From Prevotellaceae bacterium (GTDB lineage Bacteria; Bacteroidota; Bacteroidia; Bacteroidales; Bacteroidaceae): a stretch of DNA of 9,610 nucleotides. Location of the stretch: positions 1,728 to 11,337 of the forward strand of contig JAUNIK010000047.1 of the NCBI GenBank assembly GCA_030523505.1, read 5' to 3'. Below, one piece after another: positions 1 to 7,256 of this stretch (the stretch's first letter is position 1; each line of letters begins with the position of its first letter). Both the position numbers and the translations under genes were made by a program. Below the pieces are notes generated by a model, which saw only the letters and a program-made list of their open reading frames with translations, was not told the origin of the DNA and did not search any database.

Positions 1-2
1 AT

Positions 3-269
3 GCGCAGTATCTCGTGCAGCGAAAGAATCTCCCACAGATTTTCCTCAACCAGTTAGCCGACGTGATGGAGAGAAGCGACTACGATGAGGACAAATTGGC
101 AGGAGTACTGAAACTCATCAAGCTCTATCAGTTCACTCAGAATATAGAGCATGTGATGATGACCACAGCAAATCTTGGCGAAGGCTATATGCCCGTACCT
201 TATAAAGAAGACAAGGCATCGAAGGCGATGCTTGATATGATAACAGACTACAACAAACTATCAAATTAA
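3..269 (+). CDS. C-terminal fragment of an unrecognised protein (5' end outside the window)
   Basis: The frame is open from the left edge and reads AQYLVQRKNLPQIF before ending in TAA at 267-269, so this is most likely the last 88 residues of a longer protein. A GTG at 15 could act as a start but has no special support. The visible part is soluble and charged, probably helical, with no membrane segment and no catalytic motif I can name. It ends in MLDMITDYNKLSN. The stop is only 7 nt before the fbp start, so the two genes are probably transcribed together. I do not recognise the family and assign no function. The main doubt is how far upstream the gene extends. Confidence 0.7.
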   Translation, partial: AQYLVQRKNLPQIFLNQLADVMERSDYDEDKLAGVLKLIKLYQFTQNIEHVMMTTANLGEGYMPVPYKEDKASKAMLDMITDYNKLSN

Positions 270-276
270 TTCTACC

Positions 277-2259
277 ATGCCTAACAAAAGATACAATCTG
301 AAACGCGACAAGCGTTATCTTGAACTCCTCGCACAGTCATTTCCAACTGTAGCCGAGGCAAGTACTGAAATTATCAACCTCCAGGCCATTCTCAACCTGC
401 CGAAAGGAACCGAGCACTTCCTTGCTGATATCCATGGTGAGCATCAAGCTTTTCTCCATGTGCTGAAGAATGCTTCTGGAAACATCAAGAGAAAGGTGAA
501 CGAGCTATATGGTTCAGAACTCACACTCAACCAGAAGCGTGAGTTCTGTTCGCTGATATATTACCCTGAAGAGAAACTGGAAATCATCAAGGCGAAAGGC
601 GAAGATACACACGCTTGGTACATTGATACCATTCAGCGTCTGGTGACTCTCTGCCGTGAGGTGTCGAGCAAATACACCCGTTCGAAGGTGCGCAAGTCGC
701 TTCCTGTCGATTTCTCATACATCATCCAAGAGCTTCTGCACGAGAACACCGACAGGCCATCGAAGAAGACCTATGTGAATGTCATCATCGAGACCATCAT
801 CTCCACCGGTCGTGCCGACGATTTCATCATTGCCATCTCGAATGTCATCCAGCGCCTCATTATCGACGAGCTACATATCCTTGGCGACGTTTACGACCGT
901 GGTCCTGGTGCTCATATCATCATGGACACCTTGCGCCAATACCACAGCTGGGACATACAGTGGGGCAACCACGATGTGCTTTGGATGGGTGCTTGCGTGG
1001 GCAACACTGCATGTATCTGCAATGTGATTCGCCTCTCTCTACGATATGCCAACCTCTCAACACTTGAAGACGGTTACGGTATCAACATGATGCCTCTTGC
1101 AACCTTCGCCATGGAGACCTATGGCGATGACCCATGCGAGGAGTTCATGCCTCGTGTTATCGGCAAAAAGGGCGACGACCAGAAGATGACTCGCCTCACA
1201 GCACAGATGCACAAGGCAATTTCTGTGCTTCAGTTCAAGGCGGAGGCAGAGATAATAAAGCGTCATCCTCACTGGAAGATGGACGACCGTTGTATGCTCA
1301 ACCTCGTAGACTATGAGAAGGGCACAATCACCATCGATGGCAAGGAGTATGCGCTGAAGAGCAACCACTTCCCTACCGTCGATCCTGCCAACCCATCGGC
1401 TTTCACTGAGGAGGAGTTGCTGCTCATAAAGCGTCTCCGCCATTCGTTCAAGATGAGCGAGAAACTGGCAAAGCACATGCGTTCGATGCTTCGTCACGGT
1501 TCGATGTATGCAGTATGCAACGGCAACCTGCTCTATCATGCTGCTATCCCATTGAACGAGGATGGAACATTGCGTGAAGTGGAGGTTGTCAGTGGACATA
1601 CATTCTCTGGCCGTGAACTGTTGGATGCCATCGACATTCTTATCCGCACAGCCTTCCAGCAGGATGCCGACCAAGAGGATAAACAGTATGCCAAGGACTA
1701 CTTCATGTATCTGTGGTGCGGACCGGAGAGTCCTCTGTTCAACAAATCGAAGATGGCTACCTTCGAGCGTTACTTCATCGACGACCATGATGTCCACCAC
1801 GAGGATAAGGGCTACTATTTCAAGATGCGCGACGATGAGGAGGTTGCCGACCGTATTCTCGATGCATTCGGTGTCACTGGCGATGCGCGTCATATTATCA
1901 ACGGTCATGTGCCTGTTCATGCAGCCGAGGGCGAGAACCCTATCAAAGCCAACGGCAAACTGATGGTGATCGATGGTGGATTCTCACAGCCATATCATAA
2001 GACAACGGGTATCGCGGGATATACCCTCGTATATCATTCGCGCGGTTTCCAGCTTGTTCAGCATGCTCCATTCACCAGTGCAGCCGAGGCTATCATGAAC
2101 GGTACCGACATCAAATCGACAACACAGATTGTCGAAATGAGTGCCCACAGAATGCTTGTGGGCGATACCGACCGTGGTAGTGAACTGAAACAGCAGGTTG
2201 TCGACCTGAAGGAACTGCTCTATGCCTACCGTCACGGTTGGGTGAAGGAGCAGGAGTAA
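277..2259 (+). CDS. fbp: Fructose-1,6-bisphosphatase, class III
   Basis: Hydrolyses fructose 1,6-bisphosphate to fructose 6-phosphate and phosphate, the committed step of gluconeogenesis, in the cytoplasm. At 660 residues it has the length usual for class III enzymes of Firmicutes and Bacteroidetes, far longer than class I enzymes. The metallophosphoesterase-type metal site is visible in order: LADIHGEH (D51, H53), GDVYDRG (D204, D207, R208), GNHD (N231, H232, D233) and NGHVPV (N542 to H544). The KTTGIAGYTL segment near the C-terminus is also typical of the family. The start fits well: ATG at 277 gives the family's expected N-terminus, with the first metal motif near residue 50. No promoter is obvious in the 7-nt gap, so expression probably depends on the upstream gene. 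The stop is followed directly by a GC-rich repeat that can fold. No truncation or missing key residue was seen. Confidence 0.96.
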   Translation: MPNKRYNLKRDKRYLELLAQSFPTVAEASTEIINLQAILNLPKGTEHFLADIHGEHQAFLHVLKNASGNIKRKVNELYGSELTLNQKREFCSLIYYPEEKLEIIKAKGEDTHAWYIDTIQRLVTLCREVSSKYTRSKVRKSLPVDFSYIIQELLHENTDRPSKKTYVNVIIETIISTGRADDFIIAISNVIQRLIIDELHILGDVYDRGPGAHIIMDTLRQYHSWDIQWGNHDVLWMGACVGNTACICNVIRLSLRYANLSTLEDGYGINMMPLATFAMETYGDDPCEEFMPRVIGKKGDDQKMTRLTAQMHKAISVLQFKAEAEIIKRHPHWKMDDRCMLNLVDYEKGTITIDGKEYALKSNHFPTVDPANPSAFTEEELLLIKRLRHSFKMSEKLAKHMRSMLRHGSMYAVCNGNLLYHAAIPLNEDGTLREVEVVSGHTFSGRELLDAIDILIRTAFQQDADQEDKQYAKDYFMYLWCGPESPLFNKSKMATFERYFIDDHDVHHEDKGYYFKMRDDEEVADRILDAFGVTGDARHIINGHVPVHAAEGENPIKANGKLMVIDGGFSQPYHKTTGIAGYTLVYHSRGFQLVQHAPFTSAAEAIMNGTDIKSTTQIVEMSAHRMLVGDTDRGSELKQQVVDLKELLYAYRHGWVKEQE

Positions 2260-2345
2260 AGCCCCTTTCCCCCACCCCCTTTCTTCTGCCCTCCCTCGTC
2301 GAGCGAAGCGGCAGAGCCGAGCGCCCCGCTCGGGGCAAGGGGAGT
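2260..2345. repeat. GC-rich structured intergenic repeat, copy 1 (downstream of fbp)
   Basis: A pyrimidine-rich run of C and T is followed by TTCTTCTGCCC (2281-2291), GAGCGAAGCG (2301-2310) and two competing hairpins. CCGAGCG (2317-2323) pairs perfectly with CGCTCGG (2327-2333). Alternatively GCCCC (2323-2327) pairs with GGGGC (2332-2336). TCTGCC (2285-2290) can also pair with GGCAGA (2310-2315). The 11-bp and 10-bp blocks recur at 7309-7319 and 7325-7333, so this is a dispersed element rather than a unique terminator. No T tract follows, so a role in ending fbp transcription is possible but unproven. Confidence 0.7.
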
Positions 2346-2368
2346 AAAATGCCTCGTATAAAGAAAAC

Positions 2369-2397
2369 TATATCATTATGTCATTCTGTCTAAAAAA
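2369..2397 (+). repeat. Start-codon-spanning repeat, copy 1
   Basis: These 29 bases match 7442-7470 at 28 positions, differing only at 2372. The match covers 9 bases of non-coding leader, the ATG at 2378 and the first codons, giving the same MSFCLK N-terminus in two otherwise unrelated proteins. It ends in a run of six A. Because identity extends upstream of the start codon, protein-level constraint does not explain it. Confidence 0.8.
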
Positions 2398-3316
2398 TAA
2401 AATCAGCGCGATTGTTTTCGTTTTCGTATTCGTTTTCGTGCTTCCTGGCGGTGCACAGGTGCGTTGGAACCAGACCTACCAGAACTATATCGACCAGTAC
2501 AAGGATGTGGCTATCGACCAGATGCTGCACTACAACATCCCTGCATCCATCACACTGGCACAGGGACTGTTGGAGAGTGGTGCAGGACGCAGCGACCTCG
2601 CTACCAAGGGCAACAACCACTTCGGTATAAAATGTCACGACTGGACCGGCAAGACGATGCATCATGATGATGATGCCCGTCAAGAGTGTTTCCGCGTGTA
2701 TGATTCCGCATTGCAGAGCTACGAGGATCATAGCAAGTTCCTGCATGGAAAACAGCGATATGCGAGTCTGTTCCAACTCGACCGCACTGATTACAAAGGA
2801 TGGGCACACGGTTTGAAGGCTGCCGGATATGCCACCAACCCTCAGTACGCCTACATGCTGATAAACATCATCGAGTGCTACAACCTCGCACAGTATGACA
2901 AGGCTACAAACTACGACAAGTTCATCGTTGAACATCTGCCGAAAAACACTATTGCCACCACAAACGACGGCAGTCATGTGATAAAGATGTGCAACAAAAA
3001 CTACTATGTCATTGCCCACAAGGGTGACACATTCCGCACACTCGGCGAGGAGTTCGACATTTCCTATCGCAAACTGGCTAAATACAATGAGCGCAACAAA
3101 AAGGATGTGCTCCACGAGGGCGACATCGTGTACCTGAAGAAGAAACGTTCAAAGGCCGACAAATCGTTCAAGCACAAGCCTCATGTAGTGAAAGCCGGCG
3201 AGAGCATGTACACCATAGCACAGAAGTACGGCATCACTCTGAAATCGCTCTACAAGAAGAACGGCCTGCCTTACGACTACCAACTCCATCCTGGTGCTAC
3301 CTTGCGCGTATATTAA
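2378..3316 (+). CDS. Secreted glucosaminidase-type peptidoglycan hydrolase with two LysM domains
   Basis: Probably an exported endo-beta-N-acetylglucosaminidase that cuts peptidoglycan glycan strands in the periplasm, acting in wall turnover or cell separation. A signal peptide covers residues 1-26 (hydrophobic VFVFVFVFVLPGGA, probable cleavage before Q27). The glucosaminidase domain lies at about 35-172. SITLAQGLLESGAGRSDLA holds the likely catalytic E66, and GNNHFGIKC and the AGYATNPQYAY segment are family hallmarks. Two LysM peptidoglycan-binding modules follow at about 209-254 (YYVIAHKGDTFRTL) and 268-312 (HVVKAGESMYTIA), ending at the C-terminus. The architecture and 312-residue length are common in Bacteroidetes. 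The ATG at 2378 sits inside a repeat shared with the gene at 7451, and the hydrophobic core is coded by a hexamer tandem repeat. The precise bond cleaved is inferred from family only. No clear promoter was seen upstream. Confidence 0.92.
   Translation: MSFCLKNKISAIVFVFVFVFVLPGGAQVRWNQTYQNYIDQYKDVAIDQMLHYNIPASITLAQGLLESGAGRSDLATKGNNHFGIKCHDWTGKTMHHDDDARQECFRVYDSALQSYEDHSKFLHGKQRYASLFQLDRTDYKGWAHGLKAAGYATNPQYAYMLINIIECYNLAQYDKATNYDKFIVEHLPKNTIATTNDGSHVIKMCNKNYYVIAHKGDTFRTLGEEFDISYRKLAKYNERNKKDVLHEGDIVYLKKKRSKADKSFKHKPHVVKAGESMYTIAQKYGITLKSLYKKNGLPYDYQLHPGATLRVY
2414..2437 (+). repeat. Hexamer tandem repeat in the signal-peptide core
   Basis: Four consecutive 6-bp units, GTTTTC three times and GTATTC once, encode Val-Phe pairs in the hydrophobic region of the glucosaminidase signal peptide. 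Gain or loss of a unit keeps the frame and changes the hydrophobic length by two residues. Confidence 0.85.
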
Positions 3317-3330
3317 ATAAGGTGAAAGTC

Positions 3331-3350
3331 CAGCCCCCCCCCGAAGGGGA
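3331..3350. repeat. Short C/G hairpin repeat with a nine-C tract
   Basis: The 57-nt gap between the glucosaminidase and the M64 gene contains CAG, nine C residues (3334-3342), GAA and GGGGA. C4/G4 pairing across a short loop is possible in several registers. It resembles the C-rich arm and GGGG arm of the larger repeats at 2260 and 7257. No T tract follows, so I do not call it a terminator. The rest of the gap is AT-rich with two GTGAAAA units just before and over the next start. Confidence 0.6.
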
Positions 3351-3373
3351 GTTTATTAAGTAAAAAGTGAAAA

Positions 3374-4684
3374 GTGAAAAATTATATTAACAAAATTTTG
3401 AGTCTCTTTAGCCTCCCCTTTGTGGGCTGGGGGGCTGTCATTGCCATTGCTATCACCCTCCCGTGCGAAGCACAGGATTTTGATCGGTATTTCACCGATG
3501 CGACACTGCGTCTCGACTACTCGTTCGCTGGCGATGCACTGAGCCAGGATATCAGTCTCGACCGACTGAACACCATCCCTGGATGGTACGGCAAACGACA
3601 GCATCTTGCTGAACTGCCTGTCGAGGGCAACGGACAGGTGATTGTGCGCGACCATAAATCGCAGCAAGTCATCTACAGCAACTCTTTCTCAACCCTCTTC
3701 CAGGAATGGCTCTCATACGATGAAGCACAGACCCTTCGCCGTTCGTTTGAGAATGTGTTTCTCGTGCCAATGCCGAAGGACACCGTAGATATCACCGTGC
3801 AGTTGAAGAACAACCGCCGTGAGGTGATGACGCAGATGATTCATCAGGTGGTGCCTACCGACATCCTCATCCGTCATATCGGCGAAAGTCATGTCACACC
3901 TTACGAGACTCTCATCTCATCCGCCAATCCAGACCGATGTATGCACATCGCCTTTGTGGCCGAGGGCTACACCGAACAGGAGATGGATATTTTTCTAAAC
4001 GACTGTCGCATTGCCACTGACGCAATCTTTGCCCACGAACCTTTCAAAACGATGAAGGACCGATTCAATGTGGTGGCAGTGAAGTCGGCATCAGAGGAGA
4101 GTGGCACCAGCGAACCGGCCAACGGAATATGGAAGCGCACGGTGTTGAGCAGTCATTTTGACACATTCTATTCCGATCGCTATCTCACAACACTCAACCT
4201 CAAGGATCTGCACGATGTCCTTGCCGGTGTACCTTATGAGCATATCATCGTGCTGGTGAACACCGAGAAATATGGCGGTGGGGGTATCCTGAACTCATAC
4301 AACCTATCGATGACTCATCACGAGAAATTCCGTCCGGTGGTGGTTCATGAGTTCGGTCACAGTCTGGCCGGTCTTGCCGACGAATACTACTACGACTACG
4401 AACCAATACCTATGTATCCTCACGACATAGAACCGTGGGAACCAAACATCACTACCTTGGTAGATTTCGACTCGAAGTGGAAAGATATGGTCGGTAAGGA
4501 TGGTGTTGACACCATTGAGGGAGCAGGCTACAGTGCGAAGGGTGTCTATCGCCCTACCCTCGACTGTCGTATGCGAACAAATGAGAACCCTGAGTTCTGC
4601 CCCGTGTGCAAACGGGCACTTGTAAGGCTTATTGAGTTTTATACAGACCCCTCCACAGCCCTCCCGAAAGAAGGAGATAATTGA
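3374..4684 (+). CDS. Secreted M64-family zinc metallopeptidase
   Basis: A putative zinc endopeptidase of the M64 (IgA-peptidase type) family, exported across the inner membrane. The substrate cannot be read from sequence, and many Bacteroidetes homologues are uncharacterised. The catalytic motif HEFGHSLAGLADE gives H325, E326, H329 and D336-E337. The following YRPTLDCRMRTNENPEFCPVC (392-412) holds the likely Met-turn M400 and paired cysteines. HIAFVAEGYT (191-200) is also typical. An N-terminal beta-rich domain (about 36-175) precedes the peptidase domain. The start is GTG at 3374: an in-frame TGA at 3368 rules out anything earlier, and this start gives a basic n-region and hydrophobic core ending in LPCEA with cleavage before Q34. 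The signal peptide is coded partly by a GC-rich hairpin repeat, and the C-terminal tail DPSTALPKEGDN also lies in repeat-like DNA. TLPC is not a normal lipobox. Confidence 0.9.
   Translation: MKNYINKILSLFSLPFVGWGAVIAIAITLPCEAQDFDRYFTDATLRLDYSFAGDALSQDISLDRLNTIPGWYGKRQHLAELPVEGNGQVIVRDHKSQQVIYSNSFSTLFQEWLSYDEAQTLRRSFENVFLVPMPKDTVDITVQLKNNRREVMTQMIHQVVPTDILIRHIGESHVTPYETLISSANPDRCMHIAFVAEGYTEQEMDIFLNDCRIATDAIFAHEPFKTMKDRFNVVAVKSASEESGTSEPANGIWKRTVLSSHFDTFYSDRYLTTLNLKDLHDVLAGVPYEHIIVLVNTEKYGGGGILNSYNLSMTHHEKFRPVVVHEFGHSLAGLADEYYYDYEPIPMYPHDIEPWEPNITTLVDFDSKWKDMVGKDGVDTIEGAGYSAKGVYRPTLDCRMRTNENPEFCPVCKRALVRLIEFYTDPSTALPKEGDN
3410..3436. repeat. GC-rich imperfect palindrome inside the M64 signal-peptide codons
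   Basis: AGCCTCCC (3410-3417) pairs with GGGGGGCT (3429-3436) with one T-G wobble and an 11-nt loop. The composition matches the C/G-rich intergenic elements at 3331 and 7257 rather than nearby coding sequence. It encodes SLPFVGWGA, an odd stretch for a signal peptide core. Confidence 0.6.
4646..4676. repeat. Repeat-like C/G segment covering the 3' end of the M64 gene
   Basis: The segment can be aligned by eye with 7256-7286: both show a CCCCTCCA block, a second C-rich block, an AAA-containing loop and a G/A-rich arm. It encodes the last residues DPSTALPKEGD. CTCC (4661-4664) can pair with GGAG (4673-4676), which is weak. I read it as a decayed copy of the dispersed repeat that has become coding. 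Confidence 0.45.
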
Positions 4685-4712
4685 TACTCTTTCTGATAGT
4701 GCACCCTCCATT

Positions 4713-4727
4713 TGGCACGGATATTGT
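4713..4727 (+). promoter_or_regulatory. Possible sigma-54 (-24/-12) promoter before clpC
   Basis: TGGCACG, four bases, then TTGT closely matches the sigma-54 consensus TGGCACG-N4-TTGC, with only the last C replaced by T. It lies in the 55-nt gap before clpC. The predicted transcription start, about 12 nt past the -12 element, falls at about 4739, one base before the clpC ATG at 4740. The mRNA would be nearly leaderless, which weakens the call. No convincing Bacteroidetes housekeeping promoter (TTTG and TAnnTTTG) is visible in the same gap. Confidence 0.3.
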
Positions 4728-4739
4728 ATGAATTAATGT

Positions 4740-7256
4740 ATGGCAAATTATTTTTCAGATAAAGTAACAAAATTACTCGAGATGAGTCGCAACGAGGCGA
4801 CACGTCTCTATAGTCGTACCATAGGTCCGGAGCATCTGCTTTTGGCCATACTCCTCGACAACAACAATAAAGCATCAAACATCCTCAACCGACTCAACGC
4901 TGACATTGAGGAGATAAAGACCGAACTGGAAGAGAAAGCCCGCAAGGACGGGCATTTTGAAGCGGTAGGCATGAATGGTCCTGCCGTCAACGACAATCTC
5001 AACAATATCCTCCGACTGGCTATCCTTGAGGCACGAATGAAAAGAGAACAGGTGGTGACCGAAGAACATATCATCCTAGCTCTGCTCAAAGACCAGTCGA
5101 AGAACGATGCCAAGGATGTGCTTGAATCAAACAATATCAACTACGATAACGTCGTTGCGTGCGAGAACAGCGAGGTGACTGCACCACAAGCAAACATCGA
5201 TGTGCCAGACAGTGAGGACGATGACATACTGATGGAGGCTGACAGCAACAACCGTATCAGTACTGCCACAACGGCACGCAAGAAAGGCACCAAGACTCCG
5301 GTCCTCGACAATTTCTCCATCGACCTCACCCAGCAGGCTACCGAGGGAAAACTCGACCCTGTAGTTGGGCGAGATCGTGAGATTCTGCGTATCACCGAGA
5401 TTCTCTGTCGCAGAAAAAAGAACAACCCTGTGCTCATCGGTGAACCGGGCGTGGGTAAGAGTGCCATCGTTGAAGGACTGGCACAACTCATTGCCGAGCG
5501 CAAGACTTCTCCGGTGCTGTTCAACAAACGACTGCTGTCGCTCGATATGTCGGCCATTGTGGCAGGTACAAAATATCGCGGCCAGTTTGAGGAACGACTG
5601 AAGGCGCTTATCAAGGAACTTGAGGAAAACGACGACATCATCGTCTTCATCGACGAGATTCACACGATGGTAGGTGCTGGTGGTGCTCCTGGCACTATGG
5701 ATGCCGCCAACATGATGAAACCGGCTTTAGCTCGTGGCATCATACAGTGCATCGGTGCTACGACACTCGACGAATACCGCAATTCCATCGAAAAGGACGG
5801 TGCGCTGGAACGCCGTTTCCAGAAGCTCATCGTTGAACAGACTTCGGCTGATGAAACACTCGAGATACTCCGTAACATAGCCAGTCGCTACGAGAAGCAT
5901 CATCATGTTCATTACACCGACGAGGCTCTCCAGGCTTGCGTGAAATACACCGAGCGATATATCACAACACGCCAGTTTCCTGACAAGGCTATCGACGCTC
6001 TCGACGAGGTAGGTTCAAAGGTGCATCTGAAAAACACCAATATTCCACCGAGGGTTAACGAGTTGCAGGAACAGATTGCCATTGCCGACACAAAGAAGAA
6101 GCAGGCTGTAGTAAACCAGAACTTTGAGTTGGCTGCCGCTTTCCGCGACACGCAAGTTCGGTTGGAGAACGAACTGAAGGAACTTCAAGCCTCTTGGCAG
6201 CGTGGCGACAGCGGTGAAGTGGCTGAAGTCACCGAGGCTGATGTGGCAGAGGTGGTATCACTTATGTCGGGTGTTCCTGTACAGCGTGTGGCTGAGTCTG
6301 AGGGTGTGCGCCTTGTCAATATGAAGGCGAAACTCCAGTCGAAGGTCATCGCCCAGGACAAGGCTATAGAGAAAGTGGTGAAGGCAATACAGAGAAATCG
6401 CGTAGGACTGAAAGAGCCTAACCGCCCTATCGGTGTGTTCATGTTCCTTGGTCCTACGGGTGTGGGCAAAACCTATCTCGCCAAGCAGTTAGCTATCGAG
6501 ATGTTCGGTTCGGCTGATGCTCTGATACGCATCGACATGAGCGAATACACCGAGAGTTTCAACACATCACGACTAATCGGTGCTCCTCCAGGATATGTGG
6601 GTTATGAGGAAGGTGGTCAGCTCACTGAGCGTGTTCGCCGCAAGCCTTATTCCATCGTACTGCTCGATGAGATTGAGAAGGCTCATCAGAATGTTTACAA
6701 TATGCTTTTGCAAGTGCTTGATGAAGGTCGCCTGACCGATGGTAACGGTCGTCTCATCGACTTCCGCAACACCATCATCATCATGACCTCGAATGCCGGC
6801 ACTCGCCAACTGAAGGAGTTTGGTCGTGGTATTGGTTTCGGGGCAAGCGGCAACATGGGCATGATGCTCAACGAGAACGACAAGGAGTATGCTCGCAGCA
6901 TTATCCAGAAGAGTCTCTCGAAGCAGTTTGCGCCGGAGTTCCTGAACCGTCTCGATGACATCATCACCTTCGACCAGCTCGACCTTGACGCTGTGAAGAA
7001 GATTATCGACATCGAACTGGCATCGCTCTATTCTCGTGTGGAGGCTCTCGGTTATCATCTCGAACTTACTGATGAGGCGAAGGCATTTGTGGCAGAGAAG
7101 GGATATGATGTGCAGTTTGGTGCCCGTCCGTTGAAGCGTGCCATCCAGAGTCTCATCGAGGATGAGGTATGCGAACGCCTCTTGTCGGAGTCACTCACCC
7201 CTGGTCAGTATATCCTCGTCAGCAAGAACCCTGAGAAGGAAGAATTGATGTTCTAG
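4740..7256 (+). CDS. clpC: ClpC-type AAA+ unfoldase, ATPase subunit of the Clp protease
   Basis: An ATP-driven hexameric unfoldase that feeds proteins to the ClpP peptidase in the cytoplasm. Domain order over 838 residues: a double Clp_N repeat (about 1-140), an acidic linker (about 152-171, [11 protein letters not shown]), and AAA module 1 with Walker A GEPGVGKS (234-241), Walker B VFIDEIH (302-308) and arginine-finger region ALERRF. A short middle segment with a UVR-like motif (about 444-480, ELQEQI...[10 protein letters not shown]) follows. AAA module 2 has Walker A GPTGVGKT (571-578), Walker B LLDE (641-644), R737 and sensor-2 GARPLKR (794-800). The UVR motif and lack of a long coiled-coil middle domain favour ClpC over ClpB. 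IGF at 698-700 sits where the ClpP-docking loop is expected. The ATG at 4740 gives the standard N-terminus. No adaptor gene (mcsAB-like) or clpP is in the window. Confidence 0.95.
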   Translation: MANYFSDKVTKLLEMSRNEATRLYSRTIGPEHLLLAILLDNNNKASNILNRLNADIEEIKTELEEKARKDGHFEAVGMNGPAVNDNLNNILRLAILEARMKREQVVTEEHIILALLKDQSKNDAKDVLESNNINYDNVVACENSEVTAPQANIDVPDSEDDDILMEADSNNRISTATTARKKGTKTPVLDNFSIDLTQQATEGKLDPVVGRDREILRITEILCRRKKNNPVLIGEPGVGKSAIVEGLAQLIAERKTSPVLFNKRLLSLDMSAIVAGTKYRGQFEERLKALIKELEENDDIIVFIDEIHTMVGAGGAPGTMDAANMMKPALARGIIQCIGATTLDEYRNSIEKDGALERRFQKLIVEQTSADETLEILRNIASRYEKHHHVHYTDEALQACVKYTERYITTRQFPDKAIDALDEVGSKVHLKNTNIPPRVNELQEQIAIADTKKKQAVVNQNFELAAAFRDTQVRLENELKELQASWQRGDSGEVAEVTEADVAEVVSLMSGVPVQRVAESEGVRLVNMKAKLQSKVIAQDKAIEKVVKAIQRNRVGLKEPNRPIGVFMFLGPTGVGKTYLAKQLAIEMFGSADALIRIDMSEYTESFNTSRLIGAPPGYVGYEEGGQLTERVRRKPYSIVLLDEIEKAHQNVYNMLLQVLDEGRLTDGNGRLIDFRNTIIIMTSNAGTRQLKEFGRGIGFGASGNMGMMLNENDKEYARSIIQKSLSKQFAPEFLNRLDDIITFDQLDLDAVKKIIDIELASLYSRVEALGYHLELTDEAKAFVAEKGYDVQFGARPLKRAIQSLIEDEVCERLLSESLTPGQYILVSKNPEKEELMF

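Noticed and set aside
1..57. ATG at position 1 as a gene start
   Set aside because: That frame closes after 18 codons, while the frame beginning at position 3 stays open to 269 and reads as protein.
1057..1920. 287-residue open frame on the minus strand inside fbp
   Set aside because: It lies wholly antisense to a complete, well-conserved enzyme gene, with no family motif. It reflects codon bias leaving the opposite strand free of stops.
2390..3115. 241-residue open frame antisense to the glucosaminidase gene
   Set aside because: The plus strand carries clear catalytic and LysM motifs over the same DNA. The antisense product has no recognisable feature.
3455..3475. Lipobox at TLPC in the M64 leader (and ALPC in the barrel leader)
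   Set aside because: Proline directly before the cysteine does not fit the lipobox. CEA followed by Gln is a reasonable signal peptidase I site instead.
4639..4878. Minus-strand frame across the M64-clpC gap, a possible divergent gene
   Set aside because: It overlaps the coding ends of both neighbours and its sequence looks like a shadow translation (odd Cys/Trp/Tyr clusters). No promoter or start context was seen.
5127..5663. Two long overlapping minus-strand frames inside clpC
   Set aside because: Both sit over the Walker-containing AAA module on the plus strand and lack motifs of their own.
4740..7256. ClpB disaggregase as the identity of the AAA+ gene
   Set aside because: ClpB has a long coiled-coil middle domain. 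Here the middle region is short and carries a UVR-like motif, and an IGF ClpP-docking loop is present.
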